Notes: generated from the letters alone by a model not told the origin. A stretch of 64,000 nt of DNA from an uncultured Prevotellaceae bacterium (GCA_946186505.1 CAMHNI010000005.1:62001-126000), one strand, 5' to 3'; counted from the stretch's first letter, positions 43,434-53,951 are shown. Translations and numbers: made by a program.

Positions 43434-44716
43434 GCGAAGCGTTCGATTGTTTCCAAGCACATACGACTATTGTGGTAGGGACACTTCCAAAAACCAGCGT
43501 GATCGTCGGATAAGTTCAGTGTACCGTCCTTGCGACGGCTCCAGAACCACTCGCCGTGCTCGTAGTCAATAAGGTTTTGCTTGATGTACTGCCAGCAGGC
43601 ATCGGCTCTCTGCAAAGCCTTCTCATCACCGAAGTACTGATAGACGTTCAGCCAGCCCACAACATTCTCAGCCTGTACCCACCAGTGCAAGTCAGCGTCC
43701 ACATACCCCGTATCAAGATTGGCCTCGTGAATCATCGAACCGTCGGGACACAGTCCCTTCTCAGATGCTTTGGCAACCATCTGTACTATTGGTTCCACTT
43801 TCTCCAACACCTTCTTATCGCCCAGTACCAGTGCGGCCTCATGCATCAGCCATGAGCACTCGATATCGTGGCCATAGCTCTCCAAGCGGCTGGCTCCTCG
43901 CGTCCAGTCCATTTCAAAGAAGAGGTCGAGGTGATGGGTGTCTGGGTTCAGAATCCTGTCGGTAAAGATATCAATAAGATTACGCAACGAGGACTCCACC
44001 CTGTTGATTGTTTCCTGAGGCACCGTGATTCCCAGAGGGAGTACGGCACCGATGGCTGGCACATAGTTGCAGTTGGGCGATTCTGCCTCTTGAAACTCCC
44101 TGAGACAGCGGTAGAGGTTTGCGTAGGGTTCAATAATGTGAAGATGCGTATTCTGCGACTTGGGATAGTTGGCATCAAGTTCTGACAGACGCATATCGGC
44201 CATCTCTCCCCACTCTCTGGTGCAGGCCTCTATGTAGCCGTTGTGTTCCCTGTCGAAGGCATGCTCCTCAATGCAGTCGTACAGCTGCAAGGCATAGTCC
44301 AGCGCCTCGCGGTCGCCTGTGGCACGGGCATATTCCGACAAGCCATAGACGGCAAAACCGATGGCATAGAACTGCTTCTTAGTATCGAGAGGACGTCCCG
44401 TGTTGTCAACACTCCAATAGACACCTCCATACTCAGGGTCGATGAAGTGCTCTATGAAGTAGTCTTTCGCCCTCGTCGCAGCCTCCATATATTCCGGCTT
44501 CTGTAGCACGCGATAGGCAGCCGAGAACGACCAGAGGATACGGGCATTTAGAATGGCTCCCTTCTCTGCTTCAGGATGCAGCTGATGATGACCGTCCATG
44601 CGGCCATAAAATCCACCTTGTTCACTGTCCTGCATCTTGTCGAGCCAGAACCGCAGGATGTTATTTTCCAGCACATCCTGCATCTCAGCTTTCATATTTT
44701 TGATAGTCTCATTCAT
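43430..44716 (-). CDS. AGE-family 2-epimerase (cellobiose/mannobiose 2-epimerase)
   Basis: 428 residues of the N-acylglucosamine/cellobiose 2-epimerase family, an (alpha/alpha)6 barrel. Family stretches: GGFYGRMDGHH, GAILNARILWSFSAAYR, KKQFYAIGFAVYGLSEYA, ESYGHDIECSWLMHEAA with the catalytic His region, and DLHWWVQAENVVG. Start ATG 44716; a GTG at 44719 also lies in frame. In mannan pathways this enzyme turns beta-1,4-mannobiose into mannosyl-glucose for a GH130 phosphorylase. It lacks a signal peptide, so it is cytoplasmic, unlike its neighbours. Confidence 0.9.
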   Translation of the reverse strand: MNETIKNMKAEMQDVLENNILRFWLDKMQDSEQGGFYGRMDGHHQLHPEAEKGAILNARILWSFSAAYRVLQKPEYMEAATRAKDYFIEHFIDPEYGGVYWSVDNTGRPLDTKKQFYAIGFAVYGLSEYARATGDREALDYALQLYDCIEEHAFDREHNGYIEACTREWGEMADMRLSELDANYPKSQNTHLHIIEPYANLYRCLREFQEAESPNCNYVPAIGAVLPLGITVPQETINRVESSLRNLIDIFTDRILNPDTHHLDLFFEMDWTRGASRLESYGHDIECSWLMHEAALVLGDKKVLEKVEPIVQMVAKASEKGLCPDGSMIHEANLDTGYVDADLHWWVQAENVVGWLNVYQYFGDEKALQRADACWQYIKQNLIDYEHGEWFWSRRKDGTLNLSDDHAGFWKCPYHNSRMCLETIERFA

Positions 44717-44729
44717 CACTCTTCACTCA

Positions 44730-45851
44730 TTACTTTTCACTTTTCACTACCGAAGCGCTTATTTCCTTCAGGAACAGCACGTTCTCAGCCTCATACAATT
44801 TCCTGAAATCAGCAGCGCAGGGCAGTTCCGGCGCGGGACCAAAATACTCCTCCTTATAGTTGCGCCACAGCAGGAAGTAGCTAATAGGGTACTGGTCCAT
44901 GATGGGCTGTAGCACCCGTGTCCACCACGTAGAGTCTGGCATGTTCTTCAGCCCACACTCCGTCATGGCTATCAGTTTCTGATTCTTCTTGGCAAAGTCG
45001 TTCAAGAAGGTAAGGTCAGCCGTCAGTGCCGATTTGAAGTCTTCCTCAGTTCCCCACTGGTAGGCATCCTCACCGATCAGCGTCACGCGGTCGTTGCCCG
45101 GATAGCGCTGCAAGAACCGTTCTTCAGTCCACCCTCCGTCGAGGTTGGGCGAATAGCTCCACAACAGATTGCTGAAATGGCGTTCCTGCACGAGATAGTC
45201 TTGCAGCATGTTCCACAGGCCATGGAACTCGTCATCGGTGCAGAGCTTCTGTCCCCACCAGAACCATGAGCCGTTGTTCTCATGCCAGGGGCGGAAGATG
45301 ATGGGCACGGGCTGTCCATCGTCAGTCTTCAGAGTAGCAATGAAATCGCCAACCCTTTCTATCCACGTCTCGAACTTCTCATGCTGCGAGCCACCTTCCA
45401 GCACGCTTTTCACCACGGTCGTGTCGGTGACATCCCATGCAGTGCCTCCCGTCAGCGGATTGCGGGGGTGCCAGCTGAGGGTGACGATGCCTCCGCGTTC
45501 GCAGTGGGCTATCAACTCATCGTGAATACGGGTGAAGGGTACACTGTCGAGGTTCTTAGCATCGCCCATCTCGATACCCCCCAGGTCGAAACCCATGACG
45601 GCAGGATAGTCGCCCACCGTAGCCAGCACATCACTACGGCCCAACTCTGCGCTGTCACCACGATAGGTGCCAGCCCATGTGACACCATACATCGGGTCAT
45701 CCTGATGGCCCATCATATAGCCTCGCTGCTGCAATGTCTGCAGGCGCTCTGCCAGCTGCTCACTCTGTGTCTTTTCCACAATTGCCTTCTGGCTACAAGC
45801 GGCCACCATCAAGGTGGCTACACCTATTATTAATAATAATTGTTTTCTCAT
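44730..45851 (-). CDS. GH26 endo-beta-mannanase, lipoprotein
   Basis: 373 residues with a lipoprotein signal (LLLIIGVATLMVAAC). GH26 barrel: GYMMGHQDDPMYGV, VTLSWHPRNPLTGG, acid/base Glu191 in RPWHENNGSWFWWG, and nucleophile Glu298 in AMTECG. It hydrolyses beta-1,4-mannan. The closest look is to the periplasmic mannobiose-releasing GH26 of Bacteroides. Its final codons (SVVKSEK) are made of heptamer repeats AGTGAAA shared with the gap and the start of the next gene. Confidence 0.92.
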   Translation of the reverse strand: MRKQLLLIIGVATLMVAACSQKAIVEKTQSEQLAERLQTLQQRGYMMGHQDDPMYGVTWAGTYRGDSAELGRSDVLATVGDYPAVMGFDLGGIEMGDAKNLDSVPFTRIHDELIAHCERGGIVTLSWHPRNPLTGGTAWDVTDTTVVKSVLEGGSQHEKFETWIERVGDFIATLKTDDGQPVPIIFRPWHENNGSWFWWGQKLCTDDEFHGLWNMLQDYLVQERHFSNLLWSYSPNLDGGWTEERFLQRYPGNDRVTLIGEDAYQWGTEEDFKSALTADLTFLNDFAKKNQKLIAMTECGLKNMPDSTWWTRVLQPIMDQYPISYFLLWRNYKEEYFGPAPELPCAADFRKLYEAENVLFLKEISASVVKSEK

Positions 45852-45871
45852 CTTTTCTTAATTATTTTCTC

Positions 45872-47170
45872 TTAATTCTTTACTCCTAATTCCTTCAATA
45901 ACCATGCTTCCCACTCGTCCCACTGTTCTTGGAACCAAAAGTGCCATGTGGCCTGATAGGGCGAAATCTCTTTAGGTCCAGTCACCGTGTTATACGTAGC
46001 CCAGGCAGTGGTTGGCGGCACCACATCGTCACAATAGCCAAACGAGAACCAGCCATGCTGCTGGTCGGTAATCAAACGGGCAAAGTTCACACCGTCGTAG
46101 TAACGCGACGTCTCCACCTCCTGATTCTTCAGTCTTAATTCTTCATTCTTCATTTGATAGAAGTAGTGTGGCCATCCACAGGCAATGCCCCAGAGCGAGT
46201 TGGTGTGGTCACAGAGGGCGGCATGGACGGGGGCATAGCAGGTGACACGTCGGTCGAGTCCAGCCGTAGCTATTGACAGAAAGCCGCCCTGCGAGCTGCC
46301 CGTGACGCCCAACTGCTTGCCATTCCACGGCGTGAATTGCTCAATGTAGTCAATGGCGCGGATACAGCCCAGCACCACACGTTTGTAGTAACTCTGGTCG
46401 CGATTGTCCATACCAAAGTTCCAGTAGCCGTTAAGGGCGCCATTAGCCAAGTCATCATAGACCTTCTGCTCCATGGTTACGGATATGCCATGAATACCTA
46501 TCTCCAGCGTGATAACACCCTGCGAAGCCGTCCACACATCACCCTGATAGGGACGCACACCAGCACCCGGTACCCGCAGCAAGGCAGGATAGCGGCCCTC
46601 CTTCACAGGCACGCACAGAATACCGTATGTACGTGAGTTCCATCGCACGTTCTGGAAACTGACCTCATAGACGTTCACGTCTTTGGTGCAACGCTCGGGC
46701 AACAGTCGTTTGGTAGGCTCCAGTGAAGTGTTGCGGGCTTCTTCGACAGCATGATTCCAAAAAGCCTTGAAATCGTTGGGCATCACCGTCGAGGGCTGTA
46801 GTTTATCAGGCGAGAAGGCCGCAGCACAGGCACCGCGATAGTCCTTGCCATCTACATGTGCCGTCACATCCACGCGATAGAAGCCTGGCTTCGTCAGCTT
46901 ACCCGTCAGCGTCAGCCTGCCATCCTTCAGCGTCATGGTCTTCTTTACGTCCTGATACATCTCAGGGCCAGCAGCGTAGTCTATGCTAACGTTATCAACC
47001 AACGTGCCCGAACGGCGCACTTCTACAGTAAACTTGGCCGTTTCGCCCACTTGGTAGTTCCAGTCCTGACGGTCAGGCTCAACAGTTACCACAATACTGT
47101 TGCCACGAATCTGTGCCCCTATGGGTAGCACCGTCAGGACGATTAGCAGAAACAAAAATAGTCTTTTCAT
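45872..47170 (-). CDS. CE7-type acetyl xylan/mannan esterase
   Basis: 432 residues with a signal peptide (MKRLFLFLLIVLTVLPIGAQ), an N-terminal Ig-like segment and the CE7/AXE1 alpha/beta-hydrolase domain: nucleophile Ser293 in GSSQGG, GIHG, and VVPPTTAW near the catalytic Asp region. It removes O-acetyl groups, here from acetylated mannan oligomers. Residues about 338-349 (MKNEELRLKNQE) come from a simple AT-rich repeat inside the gene. First gene of the minus-strand mannan operon. Confidence 0.86.
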   Translation of the reverse strand: MKRLFLFLLIVLTVLPIGAQIRGNSIVVTVEPDRQDWNYQVGETAKFTVEVRRSGTLVDNVSIDYAAGPEMYQDVKKTMTLKDGRLTLTGKLTKPGFYRVDVTAHVDGKDYRGACAAAFSPDKLQPSTVMPNDFKAFWNHAVEEARNTSLEPTKRLLPERCTKDVNVYEVSFQNVRWNSRTYGILCVPVKEGRYPALLRVPGAGVRPYQGDVWTASQGVITLEIGIHGISVTMEQKVYDDLANGALNGYWNFGMDNRDQSYYKRVVLGCIRAIDYIEQFTPWNGKQLGVTGSSQGGFLSIATAGLDRRVTCYAPVHAALCDHTNSLWGIACGWPHYFYQMKNEELRLKNQEVETSRYYDGVNFARLITDQQHGWFSFGYCDDVVPPTTAWATYNTVTGPKEISPYQATWHFWFQEQWDEWEAWLLKELGVKN

Positions 47171-47398
47171 ATATCTTTAGCTATAAATTCACTGCAAAAA
47201 TACACATATTTGGCCTAACACCCTAATATTTTTTTAGCAAAAACTGCTACTTTGCAAAAAAGTACCAAAAAATAGCAAATAAATATTATGTCATCAAAAG
47301 AAAAAATATTAACTTTGCAGGCAATTTCATGATATAGCTAATTACTCGAAGCGACATTACTAATTATTAACATTTCTAAATTAATAACAAAAAACCGT
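47171..47398. promoter_or_regulatory. Divergent control region between CE7 operon and susCD operon
   Basis: Minus-strand TATTTTTGC at 47194-47202 serves the CE7 operon; plus-strand TAACTTTGC at 47309-47317 serves susC, giving a leader of about 75 nt. The block from 47235 to 47285 contains repeated TAGCAAA and CAAAAAA half-sites spaced about 35 bp, a plausible binding site for the AraC regulator. The region is very AT-rich. Confidence 0.6.
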
Positions 47399-50300
47399 AT
47401 GAATCTAAATGACAGTAAGAATCCGGTACTGGCAACGTTGTGTCTGGCGTTAATGCTAAGCATTTCGCCACGGACGTATGCTGTACCAGGGGGAGAGCAT
47501 TCACCTCTTCCCGCAGAAATGCAGCAGTCCAAGAAAATCACGGGAACGGTCAGCGACGCTATGGGCCCCATCATTGGTGCCAGCGTACTGGTCAAAGGAA
47601 CCTCCACAGGTGCCGCCACCGACTTTGATGGCAAGTTCTCGCTGAACGTGAAGCCTGGTGCTACCCTCATTGTATCCTTCATTGGCTATGTGAGCAAGGA
47701 GATTAAAGTGGGTACACAGAATGTTTACAACATTACCCTCGAAGAAGACAAGCAGATGCTCAACGAGGTGGTGGTCGTTGGATATGGTACGATGAAGAAG
47801 AGCGACATCTCAGGTGCTTCAGCTACCGTAGGCGAGAATGCCATCAAGGGCTCTATCATCACCTCACTCGACCAGGCACTGCAAGGCCATGCCGCCGGTG
47901 TCAGCGCCGTTTCCACCTCTGGTGCTCCCGGCTCCGGCTCCTCCATCCGTGTGCGTGGTACTGCCACCATCAATGCCAATGCAGAGCCTCTCTATGTGAT
48001 TGACGGCGTGATTGTGCAGAGCGGTGGCCTGACCGGTTATGACTACGGTCTGGGCGACGCTCTCGGTAATGGTAGTGTGTCCACCATCTCTCCGTTGTCA
48101 ACCATTGACCCTCAGGATATCCTCTCGATGGAAATCCTCAAGGACGCCTCGGCAACGGCCATCTATGGTGCGCAGGGAGCTAACGGCGTCGTGCTCATTA
48201 CCACCAAGCGCGGTAAGGCTGGCGATGCCAAGTTTTCATACAGCGGAACCCTGGCCATCAACCGCCAGTCCAAGCGCCTGGACATCCTCGATCTCCGCGA
48301 ATATGCCGACTACTATAATGAGTATGTACGCCTGGGCGAGGCAACGGCCAATCCGCTGTTTGTTGACAGGGAGCTGCTGGGCAAGGGTACTAACTGGCAG
48401 GATGCCGTCTTCCGTACAGCCCTGACACACCAGCATCAGGTCAGTGCCCAGGGCGGTACCGACAAGGTGCGCTACTATGTCAGCGGCAGCTATATGAACC
48501 AGGAGGGTACTATCATCGGTTCTAATTTCGACCGTATGTCTGTACGTGCCAACCTCGACGCCGACTTGAAGTCGTGGCTCAAGATGGGGCTGAATGTGGC
48601 TTTCTCTGACTCTAATGACGATCTGAAGCTGGCCGATGGTGAAGAGGGTATCATCAACTACTCGCTCACCACCACCCCCAACCTGCCCATCTACGATATG
48701 GACGGCAACTATGCCTCCAGCTCGTACGAGGGCTCCAGCAGCCCTAACCCCATTGCCTTGGCTCTGATGAACACCAATAAGCTGAACCGTCAGAAGCTCA
48801 ATGGTAACATCTTCTTCGATGTGCAGTTCTACAAGGACCTGACGTGGCACACCGAGCTGGGCTTCGACCTGGGATGGAACAAGGCCGACACCTATCGTCC
48901 TATCATCAGTCTGGCCACCTATCACCAGAACAACAATACGGCTCACACGCAGAAGAACTCCAGCAAGTTCTGGCAGGTCAAGAACTACGTGACATGGATG
49001 CACACCTTTGCCGGCAAGCATAACGTGACGGGCATGGCTGGACAGGAGGCCTGGGAGTCGAAGTACGACTATATGAGCATCACCAACACGGGACTGCCCA
49101 ACGACAACGTCCATAATCCTGCCCTCGGCACAGGCAATCCCTCAGTGGGCGAAGGCTTCGGAGAGTCGTCCATGGCTTCGTTCTTCACCCGTTGGACTTA
49201 TAGCTATGATGACCGTTACAATGCTACCTATACCTATCGTTATGACGGCAGCTCCAACTTCGGTCCTGAAAAGCGCTGGGCCGGTTTCCACTCCTTCGCT
49301 GCCTCCTGGCGCTTCAACAACGAGCAGTTTATCAAGGCTTTCGCAGAGAACTGGCTGTCCAACGGTAAGCTGCGTGTAGGCTGGGGTCAGACGGGTAACT
49401 CCAGCATCGGTGCCTACAAGTGGGGTGTGGCTCTGAAGAACCAGACCTCGGCCCTGGGTTCCGGTAACCGTCCTTCCAACATTGCCAACCCCTCCATCCA
49501 GTGGGAGAGTCAGGAGCAGGTTAACGTCGGTCTCGACCTCGGATTCCTCAACAACCGTGTCAACCTCACTCTCGACTGGTATCGCAAGGAGTCTAAGGAT
49601 ATGCTGATGCAGCTTCAGCTGCCTGCCTACATGGGAACCAGCGGCAACGCCTCTTCGGCCCTGGCTGCTCCTTCAGGCAACTACGGTACCATCCGTAACA
49701 CCGGTGTTGAAATCACGCTGAACACCCATCCCCTCGTCGGTAAGTTCGAATGGGACTCTGAGTTCCAGATCTCCTTCAACCGCAACAAGCTCGTAGCCTT
49801 GAACGACGGTACGGGCAATGCCACCCTGAAAGGCTGGGGACAGTGGGGCGACCAGGAGCCGCAGGTCTCTCAGACAGAGGTAGGCGGCTCGCTCTTCAGC
49901 TTCTATGGTTATGTCTGTGACGGCTATTACACATCGGTAGAGGACATTGAAAACTCTCCCACACCGGTTCACCCGGCCTCCAACGGCGTCTATTCCAAGA
50001 ACAGCACCGTGTGGGTGGGCGATATCAAGTACAAGGACCTCAGCGGCCCCGACGGTGTGCCCGACGGCAAGATTGACGAGTACGACCGTACCGACATCGG
50101 CTCTCCGCTGCCTAAGTTCACCTTCGGCTGGACCAATACCTTCCGTTGGAACAATTTCGACCTGAACATCTTCATCAACGGTTCTTACGGCAACAAGGTA
50201 GGCAACTACAACAAGTACAAGCTGACTCACATGAACAATACCTGGATCAACCAGCTTTCAGATGTCATGGACGCTACCCGTCTGGAGCCCATCGATGCCA

Positions 50301-50713
50301 GCAAGGACTACTCTGCAGGTATCGACCGTGGCGACGGTGTGATGATCTACAACTGGTATGACGATATCTACAACACCAAGATTGCCAACCCAGGTGCTCC
50401 TCTGCCCCGTGTCTCTGTGGGCGACCCCAACGACAACGACCGCTGGAGCGACCGCTATATCGAGGATGCCAGCTATATCCGCCTGAAGAATATCTCGCTG
50501 GGTTACACCTTCCCCAAGAAGTTGGTCAAGAAACTCTATCTGGAGACCCTCCGCCTGAATGTGAACATACAGAACCTGCTGACCATCACTGGCTACGACG
50601 GTTACGATCCTGAAGTTGGCACGAGTACACAGTCATCGTTCGTGTCGGGTCTTGACAACGGACGTTATCCCTCGCCTACAACGTATTCATTTGGTCTTAA
50701 CGTAACATTCTAA
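47399..50713 (+). CDS. SusC-like TonB-dependent transporter
   Basis: 1104 residues: signal peptide, CarboxypepD_reg-like domain (ITGTVSDAMGPIIGASVLVK), TonB box region, plug (VVVVGYGTMKKSDISGAS, SIRVRGTATINANAEPLYVI, ASATAIYGAQGANGVVLI) and a 22-strand barrel ending in Phe. It imports oligosaccharides handed over by the SusD-like lipoprotein encoded 13 bp downstream. Part of an operon with two glycan-binding lipoproteins and a GH26, which identifies the cargo as mannan-type oligomers. Confidence 0.95.
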   Translation: MNLNDSKNPVLATLCLALMLSISPRTYAVPGGEHSPLPAEMQQSKKITGTVSDAMGPIIGASVLVKGTSTGAATDFDGKFSLNVKPGATLIVSFIGYVSKEIKVGTQNVYNITLEEDKQMLNEVVVVGYGTMKKSDISGASATVGENAIKGSIITSLDQALQGHAAGVSAVSTSGAPGSGSSIRVRGTATINANAEPLYVIDGVIVQSGGLTGYDYGLGDALGNGSVSTISPLSTIDPQDILSMEILKDASATAIYGAQGANGVVLITTKRGKAGDAKFSYSGTLAINRQSKRLDILDLREYADYYNEYVRLGEATANPLFVDRELLGKGTNWQDAVFRTALTHQHQVSAQGGTDKVRYYVSGSYMNQEGTIIGSNFDRMSVRANLDADLKSWLKMGLNVAFSDSNDDLKLADGEEGIINYSLTTTPNLPIYDMDGNYASSSYEGSSSPNPIALALMNTNKLNRQKLNGNIFFDVQFYKDLTWHTELGFDLGWNKADTYRPIISLATYHQNNNTAHTQKNSSKFWQVKNYVTWMHTFAGKHNVTGMAGQEAWESKYDYMSITNTGLPNDNVHNPALGTGNPSVGEGFGESSMASFFTRWTYSYDDRYNATYTYRYDGSSNFGPEKRWAGFHSFAASWRFNNEQFIKAFAENWLSNGKLRVGWGQTGNSSIGAYKWGVALKNQTSALGSGNRPSNIANPSIQWESQEQVNVGLDLGFLNNRVNLTLDWYRKESKDMLMQLQLPAYMGTSGNASSALAAPSGNYGTIRNTGVEITLNTHPLVGKFEWDSEFQISFNRNKLVALNDGTGNATLKGWGQWGDQEPQVSQTEVGGSLFSFYGYVCDGYYTSVEDIENSPTPVHPASNGVYSKNSTVWVGDIKYKDLSGPDGVPDGKIDEYDRTDIGSPLPKFTFGWTNTFRWNNFDLNIFINGSYGNKVGNYNKYKLTHMNNTWINQLSDVMDATRLEPIDASKDYSAGIDRGDGVMIYNWYDDIYNTKIANPGAPLPRVSVGDPNDNDRWSDRYIEDASYIRLKNISLGYTFPKKLVKKLYLETLRLNVNIQNLLTITGYDGYDPEVGTSTQSSFVSGLDNGRYPSPTTYSFGLNVTF

Positions 50714-50726
50714 ATAGATAAGCAAT

Positions 50727-52514
50727 ATGAAACTCAATATAAAAACCATAGCGCTTGCAGCCTTTGCCGGTCTGGGGCTTGCCTCTTGCGAAGACTTCCT
50801 TGACAAGCCGACTATCGACAACTACAATGCCGACAACTACTACAGCTCCGATACAGAGTGCCTCTCAGGTACGTCCTATCTGTACAGCTCACCTTGGAGC
50901 GACTTTACACGTTCCTTCATCACCGTCGGTGAGGTGCTCTCAGGTAACTACTATCCTGGCACAAGCCCGTATCTGGACTTTACGCTTAACAGCTCTGATC
51001 CCGACCTGGGTTCCATGTCTAACTCGCTGTGGGCTGCGGTGGCTCACTGCAACACCATCTACAACTATATCAATGCAGCCAGCGGTCCTTCTGAGGCCGG
51101 CAAGAACCAGACCATGGGCGAGTGCCTGGTATGGAAGGCCGTTGCCTACTTCTACCTGGTACGCTCCTTTGGCGAAGTGCCCATCATTCACGACAACAGC
51201 GCCGAGCTTTCATCAGGTTCATACAACTCCGTTTCCAAGGTGAAGAAAGCCGACATCTACGAGTATGTGATCATGACGCTGGAGAAGGCCATTGAGATAC
51301 TGCCCGAGACTCCGCTGCAGAGCGGCCGTATCGACAAGGCTGCCGCTGAGGGCCTGCTGGCCAAGGTCTACCTGACCAAGGCCGGCGTGACAGGAACGCT
51401 CAGCACCGACGACCTGAACCAGGCTGTCACCTATGCCAGGCAGTGTATAGCCCATTCCAACCACCGTCTGATGAGCAATTACGCCGATGTGTTCCGCCTG
51501 GCCAACAACGTCAACCCGGAATGTCTGATCTCCTGGCGCTGGAATGCCAACAACAACCAGTGGACCGACCAGAGCTTCATGCAGAACGACTATGCTCCCA
51601 AGGGCTTTGGCGATGACGACTGCTGGGGACAGTGGAAGGGCATGAGCACGGACCTGCAGGAGGCCTTCGGCATCAAGGTGCTGGAGCAGACGCCCGATGT
51701 GTGGCTCAACCACCGCGACCAGCGCCTGAAGGCCACCATGATGCTGCCTGGCTTCACCTACGACTATTTCTGGACTGACAAGGGCGGCTTCGACTTCCTC
51801 CGCTTTGTCTATGATGACCAGTACAACCCGTCTGTGGAAATCCAGCAGGAGAAGCCCGCACTGGTGAGTCCCACCGGCGCATGGCCCGTGAAGCATCTCT
51901 ATGGCGACAATGCCGACCATACGCTGGGCGTAGGCTATCCTGCCGCCCGTATGGCCAACAGCCTTGCCACACCGCTGCTCCGCCTCTCTGACGTCTACCT
52001 GGTGCTGGCAGAGGCCAAGCTACTGGCCTCCAACACTTCTAATCCCCAGGCCGCCTCTACAACCGACGCTGAGGTTCTCAATGCCATTAATGCCGTCCGC
52101 ACCCGTGCCGGTCTGACAGAGCTGGAGTCTGTCTCGTTCGCCGACATCTGGAAGGAGCGTCGTCTGGAGCTGGCCTTCGAGGGCGACCGCTGGTTTGACT
52201 ACGTCCGCGTCAGCTACTACAATCCTGACTACTGCATAGCTGAGCTGAAGGCTCAGAAGCGCAACACCAACGGCGGGCTGAATGAGATCTATGAGAACTA
52301 CTACAAGACCGGCAACTGGGAGATTCCCGCCACTGCAACATACGATGACAGGACGCCGGCTCCTGTTGTAGAGCAGCTGATGGCGACTGATGCAGATTCC
52401 GGCAAGAAGTTTTTTGCACTGCCTATGACAGCCCGCGACGTAGTGTTCAATCCTAATCTGGCTTCCAGTGCTGAGGCACAGCATGTCGACGTGCGCAGCA
52501 CCTATGGCTACTAA
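50727..52514 (+). CDS. SusD-like surface glycan-binding lipoprotein
   Basis: 595 residues with a lipoprotein signal (ALAAFAGLGLASC) and the SusD/RagB plan: EDFLDKPTIDNYNADNYYSS, a TPR-rich core (KAADIYEYVIMTLEKAI-like, KAAAEGLLAKVYLTKAG) and the C-terminal RagB end (LVLAEAKLL, RTRAGLTEL, WKERRLELAFEGDRWFDYVR). It forms the lid of the SusC channel. Confidence 0.94.
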   Translation: MKLNIKTIALAAFAGLGLASCEDFLDKPTIDNYNADNYYSSDTECLSGTSYLYSSPWSDFTRSFITVGEVLSGNYYPGTSPYLDFTLNSSDPDLGSMSNSLWAAVAHCNTIYNYINAASGPSEAGKNQTMGECLVWKAVAYFYLVRSFGEVPIIHDNSAELSSGSYNSVSKVKKADIYEYVIMTLEKAIEILPETPLQSGRIDKAAAEGLLAKVYLTKAGVTGTLSTDDLNQAVTYARQCIAHSNHRLMSNYADVFRLANNVNPECLISWRWNANNNQWTDQSFMQNDYAPKGFGDDDCWGQWKGMSTDLQEAFGIKVLEQTPDVWLNHRDQRLKATMMLPGFTYDYFWTDKGGFDFLRFVYDDQYNPSVEIQQEKPALVSPTGAWPVKHLYGDNADHTLGVGYPAARMANSLATPLLRLSDVYLVLAEAKLLASNTSNPQAASTTDAEVLNAINAVRTRAGLTELESVSFADIWKERRLELAFEGDRWFDYVRVSYYNPDYCIAELKAQKRNTNGGLNEIYENYYKTGNWEIPATATYDDRTPAPVVEQLMATDADSGKKFFALPMTARDVVFNPNLASSAEAQHVDVRSTYGY

Positions 52515-52541
52515 ACCGATAATTGACAATAGAAACAGACA

Positions 52542-53951
52542 ATGATTATGAACAACAAGATATTCAAAGGACTGATGCTCGCTGTTGCAGCATTTGGCAT
52601 CACGGCACTTACCTCTTGTAAGGACGAGCCCGACAAGTTTGAGTCCACGGGCGGAACGCCCACCATCAAGTATATCCGTGGCATGTCGTCGGAAATCCAG
52701 AAGTGGAACGACGAACCCGGCACGCTCTATACGAACGGACAGCTGGTCACCAGCGCCTATCCCGGCAGCACCCTTGCCGTCATCGGCGACAATCTGCGCA
52801 GCGTCTATGAGGTATGGTTCAACGACCAGAAAGCCTCTCTCAACCAGAGCACGCTGACGGACAATGCCCTCTTTGTGACCGTCCCGGGCAAGGTGCCCGG
52901 CGAGGTGACAGACAAGATTTACTTCATCACCACCGGCAGCGACACCGTCACCTACGACTTCAAGGTCATCATCTCTGCTCCCTCTGTCAGCTCCATGGCC
53001 AACGAGTATGCAAAGGCCGGTAGCACCCAGACGCTGAAGGGCAGCTACTTCATTGACGACCCCGGTAAGCCCCTTACCATCAGCTTCACCGGCAAGGACG
53101 GTGCGCTGATACCGGCTGAGATTACCAGTATTGCCAGCGACTTCACCAGCGTCGACATCGTCATTCCTGAGGGGGCAGAGGCCGGTCCTATCGTGGCTAC
53201 CTCTGTCTACGGCACCAGCAAGAGCACGTTCTGGTACAAGGATACCCGTGGTATGCTGTTCGATTTCGACCATGGCAACAGCGTCTCCGACATCGTGCTG
53301 GATATGCACGCCTGGAACGGCCACACCCTGACCGTTGACGACGGAACGGGCATCTCCGGCAACTACTGGCAGTTTGGTAACGGCACGGCTACCTGTGTCG
53401 GTACGGCAGACAACGGCTGGCCCGACGAGTCATGGTACTCATTCGCCTACTGGCCCGGTAACTGGGAGAATCCTGAGACCTTCAAGGCTTATCCTCGGCT
53501 GTTTGACCTCGTTGACCTGTCAGACTGGAGCAGCATGACGCTGAAGTTCGAGATGCTGATACCTACCTCCAACCCCTGGACCGGCGGCGCCATGCAGATA
53601 GTCTTTGCCGGTACCAACCGGACTACGTTCGGTGGCGGCGGTGTCGATGCATACGGAAACACCATTCATGCGCAGACCAACGATTATCTGAACGATCCCG
53701 CTGTGCCGCGCGCACTCTACCGCCCCTGGACTTCTACGGGTAGCTATGACACCAATGACGAGTGGATAACCGTTTCGCTGCCCTTGTCTGCATCGTTCGT
53801 CTATTCTTATGACGGCAATCTCTGTACTGCAAGCCTTTCTAAGGACTCCTTCGCAAGTGTCTGGATGGCAGTATATGGTGGTGGCATCGAAGGCTCAGAC
53901 TGCCAGGCTATCATCAAGGTTGACAACATCCGTATCGTTCCCAACAAATAA
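52542..53951 (+). CDS. Surface glycan-binding protein (SGBP-B-like)
   Basis: 469 residues (ATG 52548 is an alternative start) with a lipoprotein signal ending LTSC. Two Ig-like IPT/TIG repeats (SAYPGSTLAVIGDNLRSVYE; TQTLKGSYFIDDPGKPLTIS) form a stalk, followed from about residue 240 by a beta-sandwich glycan-binding domain (LLFDFDHGNSVSDIVLD-like, NGWPDESWYSFAYWPGNWEN) resembling SGBP_B_XBD (PF18329). It should capture mannan at the cell surface. Confidence 0.85.
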   Translation: MIMNNKIFKGLMLAVAAFGITALTSCKDEPDKFESTGGTPTIKYIRGMSSEIQKWNDEPGTLYTNGQLVTSAYPGSTLAVIGDNLRSVYEVWFNDQKASLNQSTLTDNALFVTVPGKVPGEVTDKIYFITTGSDTVTYDFKVIISAPSVSSMANEYAKAGSTQTLKGSYFIDDPGKPLTISFTGKDGALIPAEITSIASDFTSVDIVIPEGAEAGPIVATSVYGTSKSTFWYKDTRGMLFDFDHGNSVSDIVLDMHAWNGHTLTVDDGTGISGNYWQFGNGTATCVGTADNGWPDESWYSFAYWPGNWENPETFKAYPRLFDLVDLSDWSSMTLKFEMLIPTSNPWTGGAMQIVFAGTNRTTFGGGGVDAYGNTIHAQTNDYLNDPAVPRALYRPWTSTGSYDTNDEWITVSLPLSASFVYSYDGNLCTASLSKDSFASVWMAVYGGGIEGSDCQAIIKVDNIRIVPNK

